14,759 bases of DNA from Chitinophagaceae bacterium (GTDB lineage: Bacteria > Bacteroidota > Bacteroidia > Chitinophagales > Chitinophagaceae): assembly GCA_947481355.1 (NCBI GenBank), contig CANKGM010000023.1, positions 1 through 14,759 on the forward strand, in the 5' to 3' direction. Positions within the stretch are counted from its first letter, which is position 1; each line of letters starts with the position of its first letter. The notes below the pieces were generated by a model, which was not told the origin of the DNA, did not search any database, and saw only the letters and a list, made by a program, of their open reading frames with translations. A program made the position numbers and the translations under genes. Shown here in pieces: positions 1 through 6,140 of the stretch.

Positions 1-92
1 GAAGACCATAGGATAAAACCTGTGATGTTCAAAATCAGGATAAAAGAGAAGACAGGGAGGTTCCAAAAAGTATAAATTCTACGAAATTTCAT
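1..92 (-). CDS. N-terminal fragment of a probable membrane protein (runs off left edge)
   Basis: From an ATG at 92-90 the minus strand is open to the window edge, about 30 residues. The peptide starts with a basic segment (MKFRRIY) followed by a hydrophobic run of about 20 residues (FWNLPVFSFILILNITG), the pattern of an N-terminal membrane anchor with the positive-inside rule. The family is not recognised, and too little is visible to name a function. The same bases on the plus strand are also open from the edge to a stop at 73-75 (24 residues, ending in GRFQKV) and could instead be the tail of a plus-strand gene. I prefer the minus reading because of the clear anchor pattern and because the plus reading is rich in AGG and GGG codons. 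Confidence 0.4.
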   Translation of the reverse strand, partial: MKFRRIYTFWNLPVFSFILILNITGFILWS

Positions 93-342
93 AATGATCA
101 ACGCCAAATGAAACGATTACAACCATCAAACTGTGCAATTGCATCCTTAATGGCATTTTTAGCAAAAATTAGTTCAATAAATTGATAATGATATACTTAT
201 GAATTTTAAAAATGATAATATTTTAGATTTTTCCCCTCCAACTATAATTTTAAAAACAAAAAATCTTTATATTACATATTAAATTTATATACACTTAGTA
301 TACTTTTTATTACTGCACTAAAAAACAATCTGATTTCTAAAA
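93..342. other. AT-rich intergenic spacer
   Basis: No open reading frame with a plausible start and no RNA gene is visible. If the left-edge gene is real, this is a divergent intergenic region holding promoters for both flanking genes. No exact TAnnTTTG element with a -33 partner is found. The nearest is TACTTTTT at 301-308, one mismatch and without a good upstream TTTG. The GATAAT motif occurs at 184-189 and again at 213-218, which is weak in such AT-rich DNA. Confidence 0.5.
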
Positions 343-678
343 ATGACCTACAAACGTTTAAATAATATGACAGGCATGGACCCTGTTCTAAACCGGAGAA
401 TATCTAGCATTTTTTTAAATGAATTTGAGGCATTTCTAAAAACACTCTCCGAGCTACCTAGCCATGAAGATGGAGATATCTTTCAATTTAGCCTTCATAA
501 AATCAGACCGAGCTTAGTAATTTTTGAATTAGACAATTTAATAAAACTATACGACGTACTTTCTGCCCGAAAAAGAGAAGGAGAAAAAATTACTCCTGAA
601 GATTCAGATTTAATATTCGCAGTGTCGGAAACGAAAAAGCAAGTTGATAGAGTTAGTGAATTCTCAAACAATCTATAA
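343..678 (+). CDS. Small Hpt-like (histidine phosphotransfer) protein, putative
   Basis: This 111-residue soluble protein has no signal peptide and no membrane segment. It looks helical throughout, with charged and hydrophobic residues spaced as in a four-helix bundle. Residues 51-63 read LHKIRPSLVIFEL. This resembles the Hpt phosphoacceptor motif HxxKG followed by a small or hydrophobic helix, with His52 as candidate phosphorylation site, Arg55 in the usual Lys place and Pro56 in the usual Gly place. The first half (residues 12-38) would form the first helices of the bundle. The gene ends 3 bp from the stop of a convergent NarL-type response regulator, its obvious candidate partner. ATG 343 is the first start after an in-frame stop at 331-333; Met9 or Met12 are alternative starts. 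The Hpt assignment rests on pattern resemblance only, and an unrelated helical protein is possible. A real short gene is more certain than its function. Confidence 0.55.
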   Translation: MTYKRLNNMTGMDPVLNRRISSIFLNEFEAFLKTLSELPSHEDGDIFQFSLHKIRPSLVIFELDNLIKLYDVLSARKREGEKITPEDSDLIFAVSETKKQVDRVSEFSNNL

Positions 679-681
679 CGC

Positions 682-1341
682 TTAGCCTCCCTTTCCATTA
701 TTACCATAATATTTATTAAATGCTTCTACTCTGTTATTCACTTGAAGCTTCTTATAAATATTATAAACATGTTTTCGAACTGTCTCTTGGCTGATGCCTA
801 ACTTAACAGCAATTTCCTTGTATAATAGACCATTTACTAATTCTGACAATATCTCCGCCTCTCTAGCAGATAACTTTTCTATTGCTTCATTATTGACTTG
901 GCTTTTCACTCTAAAACTAGCAACAACTTTACTGGCAATTTGACTACTCATGGGAGCACCCCCATTATACATTTCTTTTATCGCGAGAAGAATTGCATCT
1001 GGCTGTGTAGACTTGAGCAGATACCCGCTAGCCCCTGCACTAAGGGCCTGAAAAATCTTTTCTTCTTCATCATGCACAGTGCACATGATGAATTGAACAT
1101 GAGGACATTTCTCTTTTAAAACCCTAACAGCCTCTATTCCAGAGATTACACCCATATCAATATCCATCAACACAACATCGGGTAAAATTGTTGGGATGTT
1201 CGCTAGTGCAGCTTCGCCAGAATCGTATGAACCAACAAGATCATATCCAACACCATTACAAACCATCTGGCCAAAAGCATGCCGCAGAAAATGATTATCT
1301 TCTACAACGCAAACCCTAATATGGTGGCCATACTTCTGCAT
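682..1341 (-). CDS. NarL/LuxR-family two-component response regulator
   Basis: This is a cytoplasmic transcription factor of 219 residues from ATG 1341; a TTG two codons upstream is possible but less likely. The receiver domain covers about residues 8-125. It has the acidic pair Glu14-Asp15, phosphoacceptor Asp60 in VVLMDIDMG, switch Thr88 in IMCTVHD, and Lys110 in SGYLLKS. A LuxR-type helix-turn-helix follows at about 155-210, with LSAREAEIL, the recognition region ISQETVRKHV, then YKKLQVNNR. This is the standard NarL layout, so phosphorylation should control DNA binding. After Asp60 the usual Met-Pro-Gly is Met-Gly-Val, a mild deviation. No histidine kinase is encoded nearby, but a small Hpt-like protein converges on it 3 bp away. 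Its targets are unknown. The 79 bp between rsmG and this gene hold a weak promoter candidate. Confidence 0.95.
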   Translation of the reverse strand: MQKYGHHIRVCVVEDNHFLRHAFGQMVCNGVGYDLVGSYDSGEAALANIPTILPDVVLMDIDMGVISGIEAVRVLKEKCPHVQFIMCTVHDEEEKIFQALSAGASGYLLKSTQPDAILLAIKEMYNGGAPMSSQIASKVVASFRVKSQVNNEAIEKLSAREAEILSELVNGLLYKEIAVKLGISQETVRKHVYNIYKKLQVNNRVEAFNKYYGNNGKGG

Positions 1342-1370
1342 GTGCAAGTATACACTAAGATTGAGATTCG

Positions 1371-1399
1371 GAAATATATAATTTGCAATGAACCTGCAA
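1371..1399 (-). promoter_or_regulatory. Weak Bacteroidota-type promoter candidate for the response regulator
   Basis: On the minus strand TTG (1399-1397) is followed after 18 bases by TATATTTC (1378-1371). The second block is one base off the Bacteroidota -7 consensus TAnnTTTG, and the spacing is close to the usual 19. It lies about 30 bases before the ATG. In DNA this AT-rich such a match can arise by chance. Confidence 0.25.
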
Positions 1400-1420
1400 T
1401 AACTTCTACATTAAGTATGT

Positions 1421-2047
1421 TTAGATAGGAACATACACAATAAACTTTTCCTGAAAGTATTCTTCAGGGAACAATGACTGAATTTCGGTGACATGTGGAC
1501 GAAGTCCCGATACCGCAATTTCCTCAGTTAAGTCACCACCTTTTAGACAAATTAACCCATTCTTATAATCCTCTAACTTTCGTTCATTTCGCAATAACGG
1601 CTTTGCCCACTTCCACAAGTCTGCCAACGGAGCTACCGCCCTTGAAACAGCAAAATCAAATTTTCTGCCCACAATAGCCTCTGCACGGCCGTGACGAGCC
1701 TCTACATTTTTCAAGCCTATCGCATCGGCAACTTCATTCACTACTTTAATTTTTTTTGCAATCGAATCGGATAAATAAAAATTCACTTCAGGAAAAAAAA
1801 TAGCTAATGGAATTCCAGGAAAGCCACCACCAGTACCAATATCTATTATATCCAACCCTTCACTCAATGGAAATTTTGCTGCAATAGAAAGAGAATGCAA
1901 CACATGACGCTCATATAAAGAATCGATGTCCTTTCGTGATATGACATTTATTTTTTCATTCCATTCAGTATACAATGACTGAAGCTTTCTGTACTGCGCT
2001 ATCTGGTGATCTGTAAAGTCATCAAAATAGCTTAGAATTAATTCCAT
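1421..2047 (-). CDS. rsmG: 16S rRNA (guanine-N7)-methyltransferase RsmG (GidB)
   Basis: RsmG transfers a methyl group from S-adenosylmethionine to N7 of G527 of 16S rRNA (E. coli numbering) in the cytoplasm; its loss is known to cause low-level streptomycin resistance. The protein is 208 residues, the usual length. Visible landmarks are NVISRKD at 34-40, the SAM-binding glycine loop DIGTGGGFPGIPLAI at 69-83, SRAVAPL at 135-141 and LKGG at 168-171. I chose ATG 2047 because the protein then begins MELILSYF, as Bacteroidota RsmG proteins typically do. ATG 2068 and a TTG at 2122 would add unconserved, partly hydrophobic residues. The chosen start lies inside the end of the upstream glycosyltransferase gene, an overlap of 10 bases, so the two are probably cotranscribed and translationally coupled. 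Confidence 0.96.
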   Translation of the reverse strand: MELILSYFDDFTDHQIAQYRKLQSLYTEWNEKINVISRKDIDSLYERHVLHSLSIAAKFPLSEGLDIIDIGTGGGFPGIPLAIFFPEVNFYLSDSIAKKIKVVNEVADAIGLKNVEARHGRAEAIVGRKFDFAVSRAVAPLADLWKWAKPLLRNERKLEDYKNGLICLKGGDLTEEIAVSGLRPHVTEIQSLFPEEYFQEKFIVYVPI

Positions 2048-3153
2048 TGGGTCTTTGGCTTCTTCCATATAGAGGACATAAAAATAATATAATAAAAAAA
2101 CATCCATACATCCCAAAGCCAAAAGAATGGGAACAAGTCAATCTCTCCAAGCTTTTTCATAGATTTAAAAAACACAAAAGCTTGTATCAGAAATCGTGTG
2201 CCGAATGTTATTAAAGCCACAAGCCAATAATGGGTAAATAGGGTGACAATAAAAGCAGGATAAAAGAAAAAGTGAGAGGCAAGATAGATTCCTAACACAA
2301 CCTTATGCTTTTTCTTATAATATTTACCTGTTGCATTATGCCGTTCCTTTTGATTAATCCATTCAGTCCAATTTCTAGGTGGAGTTGAATAGGTGAAGGC
2401 ATCCTTATCAATCACAATGGCTGTGTTTTGATCAGTAGCACACCCATTGATAAATAGATCGTCATCCCCCCCTGGTAAATGATGGTGGGAAGCAAACCCT
2501 TTTTGCTTAAAGAACAACTCCTTTTTATATGCTAAATTTCGGCCTACCCCCATATACGGCATACCACCTAGAGCAAATGAAAGATATTGTAGTGCTGTGT
2601 GAAATGTATCAAACCGAACTAGCCAATTTAAGAGTCCCTTCCTTTCTTTGTAGGCCCCATAGCCCAAAACTATTTCTATCCCTGGCTTAAAAGCAGCCTG
2701 CATAAGACTTAACCAATGCTCAGAAGCAGGAATGCAATCAGCGTCAGTTAGAAGCAACACTTCATGCTTAGCAGATTTAATTCCCATAGATAACGGAAAT
2801 TTCTTCCCTGGAATATGCATGGCCTCTTGCTTTAATTCAACAACATGAAGCTGTTTAAAGTCTTTGTATAGTCCATCAAGCAGGTACTTGGTATCATCCA
2901 TTGAATTATCATTTACTACAAGAACCTCATGACTACTTCTATAATCTTGAACTAGAATACCTGGTAAGTTTTTAGCAATCTCATCTGCTTCATCCCGAGC
3001 ACAAACAATTACAGTAACTGCATTTTCCCTACTTAATTCAAGCTCCTTTTTCTTATAAAGGGCTAGTAAGATAAAATACCTTAAATAATAAAATACCTGA
3101 ATACCTGCTGTAAATAATAATATTGAAACAGGCAGCCACAAGATTATCTCCAT
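2038..3153 (-). CDS. Membrane-anchored family 2 glycosyltransferase
   Basis: This processive-type GT-A glycosyltransferase probably sits in the inner membrane and transfers a sugar from a nucleotide sugar to a lipid or glycan acceptor; the substrate cannot be read from the sequence. From ATG 3153 it has 371 residues; an upstream TTG at 3180 is less likely. It has an N-terminal membrane helix (about 3-32), then the catalytic domain with VCARDE at 50-55, VVNDNSMDD at 79-87 and the metal-binding TDADC at 136-140. GGDDDLF at 228-234 supplies the likely catalytic acid. QKERH at 268-272 stands where related enzymes carry Q/RxxRW. C-terminal membrane helices lie at about 285-325 and 340-362. It is the first gene of a two-gene unit with rsmG, which has no evident functional link, and it diverges from folC. 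Confidence 0.9.
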   Translation of the reverse strand: MEIILWLPVSILLFTAGIQVFYYLRYFILLALYKKKELELSRENAVTVIVCARDEADEIAKNLPGILVQDYRSSHEVLVVNDNSMDDTKYLLDGLYKDFKQLHVVELKQEAMHIPGKKFPLSMGIKSAKHEVLLLTDADCIPASEHWLSLMQAAFKPGIEIVLGYGAYKERKGLLNWLVRFDTFHTALQYLSFALGGMPYMGVGRNLAYKKELFFKQKGFASHHHLPGGDDDLFINGCATDQNTAIVIDKDAFTYSTPPRNWTEWINQKERHNATGKYYKKKHKVVLGIYLASHFFFYPAFIVTLFTHYWLVALITFGTRFLIQAFVFFKSMKKLGEIDLFPFFWLWDVWMFFYYIIFMSSIWKKPKTQWN

Positions 3154-3237
3154 AATCACGAAGATAAAGCAGCCAAGCAAACCAACCCGAGCTAAGTCTG
3201 ACTATTTATTCATTGTTTTTTAACAACATAGACTCAA

Positions 3238-3245
3238 TATCTTTG
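3238..3245 (+). promoter_or_regulatory. Exact Bacteroidota -7 element TATCTTTG upstream of folC
   Basis: TATCTTTG matches the Bacteroidota -7 consensus TAnnTTTG in all six fixed positions and lies in the 96 bp divergent gap before folC. The nearest upstream TTG (3213-3215) is 22 bases away, a little longer than the usual spacing. The G of the element is only 4 bases before the folC ATG, so if it is used, transcription would begin at or next to the start codon. Confidence 0.4.
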
Positions 3246-3249
3246 CCAT

Positions 3250-4539
3250 ATGAATTATGAAGAATGCCTGCAATTCCTTTACGCTAAACTACCCATGTTC
3301 AGTAGAATTGGTCCGGCTGCTCTTAAAAATGACCTCAACAACACCATTAGCATTTGTAACTTCCTTTCAAATCCCGAAAAAAAAATAAAAACCATCCATA
3401 TTGCAGGTACAAATGGGAAAGGTTCTGTAAGCCACATGCTAGCATCCATTTTTCAATTTGCAGGCTACAAAACAGGTCTATACACTTCACCACACCTAAC
3501 CGATTTCCGGGAAAGGATTCGAATAAATGGCGAGATGATTAGTAAAGAATCTGTTGAAAAATTTACCCACAAAATCATGCCACTCATTGAAGAAGTTCAG
3601 CCTTCATTCTTTGAAGTAACCGTGGGTATGGCCTTTGATTATTTTGAAGAAAAACAAGTTAACATTGCCATTATTGAAACAGGACTTGGTGGCAGGCTGG
3701 ATAGCACCAATGTAATCATACCTGAAATTTCAATTATCACCAATATTGGATACGACCACACACATATCCTTGGAAATACAATTGAAGAGATTGCGGCAGA
3801 AAAAGCAGGCATCATTAAGGCCTCTATTCCAGTTGTCATTGGAAGAACACAAACAGAAACAAAAAACATTTTTGAGAAAAGAGCAACAGAAATGGGATCT
3901 GCTATTTACTTCGCAGATAAACAATATACTTCAACGGCATTTCATTTATCACCTTCTCTCATCTCAGTTCACTTATCTGATATGCTTTCAGGGGAAGAGC
4001 TTGACTTTCAATCAGACATGCCCGGACTTTACCAGAAAGAAAACATAGCTACAGCGGTAACAGCAATTCAAATACTTGAACAAGTTGGATGGGATCTGCC
4101 TGCATCCTCTGTAAAAGCAGGCATAGGACATACAAAACAAACTACTGGCTTATCAGGCAGATGGGATGTATTATCACTAGAACCTTTATTAATATGCGAC
4201 GTTGCACACAACATCGATGGAATCAAAGAAATTTTAAAACAGCTCCCTACAATCAAGCATGAAAAGCTACACTTAGTTTTAGGCTTCTCGAAAGACAAGG
4301 ATATCATTGCATTAATTGAATTGCTACCGAAAGATGCTTCGTTTTATTTTACACAAGCACATATTCCTAGAGCCTTAACAAATGAAGAATTAAAAAAAAT
4401 AGCGAAAAGCATCAGACTAGAAGGGAAATCATTTGAGGATGTAAATGCAGCAATTGAAGACGCCAAGATTAATGCAGGTCCAAATGACCTCATTTTAGTT
4501 TGTGGAAGTATTTTTGTTGTAGGTGAAATAAGAAGATAG
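3250..4539 (+). CDS. folC: Folylpolyglutamate synthase / dihydrofolate synthase FolC
   Basis: FolC is a cytoplasmic ATP-dependent ligase of the Mur ligase superfamily. It adds glutamate to dihydropteroate (making dihydrofolate) and/or extends the glutamate tail of folates. The 429-residue length is normal. Seen in order are GTNGKGS (ATP-binding P-loop, 53-59), SPHLTDFRER (folate-binding loop, 80-89), ETGLGGRLDSTN (143-154), GYDHTHILG (167-175), and AAEKAGIIK (182-190) containing the lysine that is carbamylated in the family. GRWD (303-306) and DVAHN (317-321) mark the C-terminal glutamate-ligase domain. The start MNYEECLQFLYAKLP is typical, so ATG 3250 is well supported although no Shine-Dalgarno sequence precedes it. 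It is a single-gene unit that diverges from the glycosyltransferase and converges on the Nudix gene with one base between the stops. Confidence 0.97.
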   Translation: MNYEECLQFLYAKLPMFSRIGPAALKNDLNNTISICNFLSNPEKKIKTIHIAGTNGKGSVSHMLASIFQFAGYKTGLYTSPHLTDFRERIRINGEMISKESVEKFTHKIMPLIEEVQPSFFEVTVGMAFDYFEEKQVNIAIIETGLGGRLDSTNVIIPEISIITNIGYDHTHILGNTIEEIAAEKAGIIKASIPVVIGRTQTETKNIFEKRATEMGSAIYFADKQYTSTAFHLSPSLISVHLSDMLSGEELDFQSDMPGLYQKENIATAVTAIQILEQVGWDLPASSVKAGIGHTKQTTGLSGRWDVLSLEPLLICDVAHNIDGIKEILKQLPTIKHEKLHLVLGFSKDKDIIALIELLPKDASFYFTQAHIPRALTNEELKKIAKSIRLEGKSFEDVNAAIEDAKINAGPNDLILVCGSIFVVGEIRR

Positions 4540-4540
4540 A

Positions 4541-5089
4541 CTAATATTTTAGCTCCCCTAATTTTTCTAATGCATAAAAAAGAGCAGTGGCATGCATACT
4601 CTGAACAATTTGCTTATTTCTTAATAGCGCCTTGACCTCGTCAAGTTTTAGTAATTCGACTTCAATTTCTTCATTAGCATCTAACGATTGCGAGGCTTTT
4701 AGCCTTCCACCTGTAGCCAAATAAAAATGCATCCAATTATTATTTGTCGATGGATTTGCTGAAGTCTTACCTAAAAATTCGATCGAATCAAATTCATACC
4801 CTGTTTCTTCCATAAGCTCACGGGCTATAGCCTCTTCAGGATCTTTATCAGTTGAGTCCACACAACCACCCGGAATTTCCATCATAGTTAAGCCCAATGC
4901 ATGTCTATATTGCCTTTCGAATATAAAATCGCCCTCGGAAGTAATAGCTACTGCTGTAACCCAATCCGGAAATTCATATACATAATATGGGTCGACAATG
5001 GCCCCATCTTTTCTCTTACATCTATCCTTACGCACCGTAAACCACAAATCACTAAATAGATATTCAGACTTTAAAATTTCCCAATTCAT
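4541..5089 (-). CDS. Nudix hydrolase, ADP-ribose pyrophosphatase-like
   Basis: Nudix enzymes cleave nucleoside diphosphates linked to another group; this one resembles the ADP-ribose/ADP-sugar pyrophosphatase branch. That guess comes from its length (182 residues) and the segment FPDWVTAVAI...RQYRHALGLTMMEIPGG (40-75). The Nudix box spans 74-98: GG, then REL at 90-92 and EETGY at 94-98, giving the metal-binding glutamates Glu91, Glu94 and Glu95. The first glutamate of the classical box (Gx5Ex7REUxEExGU) is not in place: the segment reads CVDSTDKDPEEAIA, with Asp or Lys there and about one extra residue. That position is variable in the family and activity is still expected. It starts one base after the stop of the FkbM-like gene (TGA-T-ATG), so it is cotranscribed and probably coupled with it. 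Confidence 0.93.
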   Translation of the reverse strand: MNWEILKSEYLFSDLWFTVRKDRCKRKDGAIVDPYYVYEFPDWVTAVAITSEGDFIFERQYRHALGLTMMEIPGGCVDSTDKDPEEAIARELMEETGYEFDSIEFLGKTSANPSTNNNWMHFYLATGGRLKASQSLDANEEIEVELLKLDEVKALLRNKQIVQSMHATALFYALEKLGELKY

Positions 5090-5090
5090 A

Positions 5091-5984
5091 TCAATTTGTT
5101 TTTGTGGCCCGTATCAATGCCCTTCTTAAATATGGTGCACGCAGTTTTTTGTCATAATAAAATATCATATATCCAGAAGAAGGAGTTACTTTAAATTGAT
5201 CTTTTTCAAGCAGATTAGTAAAATCCTTTTGGTCGGTATGTTGATGATAAGTACACAAGGCAATTCGCATCGGCTTTCGATTAGAAAGAATCGTTTCAAA
5301 TCCCTTAAGCAAACCGCGCTCACCACCATCAACATCAATCTTCATGAAGCTTAACTCTTTATCCTTGAAATATGTATCACCAGAGCAATTGCGATCATCA
5401 TTTTTTTCTGAAATAAACTTAGGCACTATTTCTACCTTATCCTTCCAAGGTGCAAACGTGTACTGCAATGCCTCAATCCATTCTTGATCTGCCTCAAACA
5501 AGTATATTTTTTTTACGCGCTCAATAACAGACAAAGAGAAATTTCCCTCAGCAGCGCCAAAATCAGCAAGAACATCATCCACACTCAAATCAAATTCTGC
5601 AGAAAGATACCGGTGTGGACTTTTTTCATCTTGTTCCAGGGTTAGGTCATGGAATGATTGCTTAATCCGGTCAGCAGACCAACGCCTTTTAAAATAAAGC
5701 CTTTTGCCATCCTGTAAAACGTACTTTAATCCGGAGGCTGAATCATCATATACAGCTATATCACTTAAATTATGTTGACTCGTGAATTCATAAGGGAAAA
5801 TTCGAACACCATTTCCCTTTATAAATTGGAGTAATTCTTGCACTTCAACATCATTTCTACTAGAAGGTATTGAAGTATAATATGCTGGTATTTTTTTTTG
5901 AAGTTGAGATAAAAGGATTTTTGTGCGAATGCGTTTCGGAACAACTATTCTATACAATTGAAAAAGAAAATAATTCATACTCAT
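5091..5984 (-). CDS. FkbM-like SAM-dependent methyltransferase
   Basis: This is a 297-residue cytoplasmic protein without membrane segments. The central part has a class I methyltransferase fold: motif I DFGAAEGNFS (141-150) binds S-adenosylmethionine, YLFEADQEW (161-169) gives the acidic residue expected to hold the ribose, and SFMKIDVDGGERGLLKG (212-228) matches the hallmark FkbM motif (KIDVEGxE). Family members methylate hydroxyl groups of sugars, polyketides or glycans; the substrate here is unknown. The first 130 residues are a less conserved extension, basic at the start (VPKRIRTK). A second ATG two codons later is equally possible as the start. A Nudix hydrolase follows after one base. 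Such pairs could work on nucleotide-linked sugars, but that is inference. A 156 bp gap with an AT inverted repeat precedes the gene. Confidence 0.85.
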   Translation of the reverse strand: MSMNYFLFQLYRIVVPKRIRTKILLSQLQKKIPAYYTSIPSSRNDVEVQELLQFIKGNGVRIFPYEFTSQHNLSDIAVYDDSASGLKYVLQDGKRLYFKRRWSADRIKQSFHDLTLEQDEKSPHRYLSAEFDLSVDDVLADFGAAEGNFSLSVIERVKKIYLFEADQEWIEALQYTFAPWKDKVEIVPKFISEKNDDRNCSGDTYFKDKELSFMKIDVDGGERGLLKGFETILSNRKPMRIALCTYHQHTDQKDFTNLLEKDQFKVTPSSGYMIFYYDKKLRAPYLRRALIRATKTN

Positions 5985-6004
5985 TCACATTTATAGTGCC
6001 TCTA

Positions 6005-6031
6005 TTTTATTTCACAAAAATCAAAATAAAA
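6005..6031. repeat. Perfect 8-bp AT inverted repeat upstream of the FkbM-like gene
   Basis: TTTTATTT (6005-6012) and AAATAAAA (6024-6031) are perfect inverted copies separated by 11 bases. The pair lies 21-47 bases upstream of the FkbM-like ATG, where an operator or a weak leader hairpin could act. The arms contain no G or C, so a stable RNA hairpin is unlikely and chance is possible in this AT-rich gap. Confidence 0.3.
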
Positions 6032-6140
6032 CAACACATAGTTTAACCTACTTCTAATAGATGAAGCAATCTGAAATTCATTATAAGAGTAGATATTATA
6101 TAGAGACAAACATGTGTATCGTAAAAAAACCGAATAAAGA

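Noticed and set aside
1..75. Plus-strand 24-residue tail ending GRFQKV
   Set aside because: Possible 3' end of a gene from the left, but it uses several AGG/GGG codons unlike the neighbours and overlaps a better minus-strand membrane-anchor reading; kept only as an alternative.
155..169. Perfect hairpin ATTTTT-AGC-AAAAAT
   Set aside because: The stem is only A/T pairs and has no following T run on a gene end; expected by chance in this AT-rich spacer.
495..707. Minus-strand open frame of 70 codons opposite the Hpt-like gene
   Set aside because: It lies antisense to the Hpt-like gene, overlaps the end of the response regulator and gives a low-complexity Ser/Leu-rich peptide; treated as a shadow.
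1342..1347. TTG start two codons upstream of the response regulator ATG
   Set aside because: It would add only Met-His before a normal ATG; the ATG at 1341 is the simpler choice.
3746..4048. Plus-strand 100-codon open frame within folC
   Set aside because: It lies in an alternative frame inside a fully conserved gene and gives a Gln/Lys-rich peptide without motifs.
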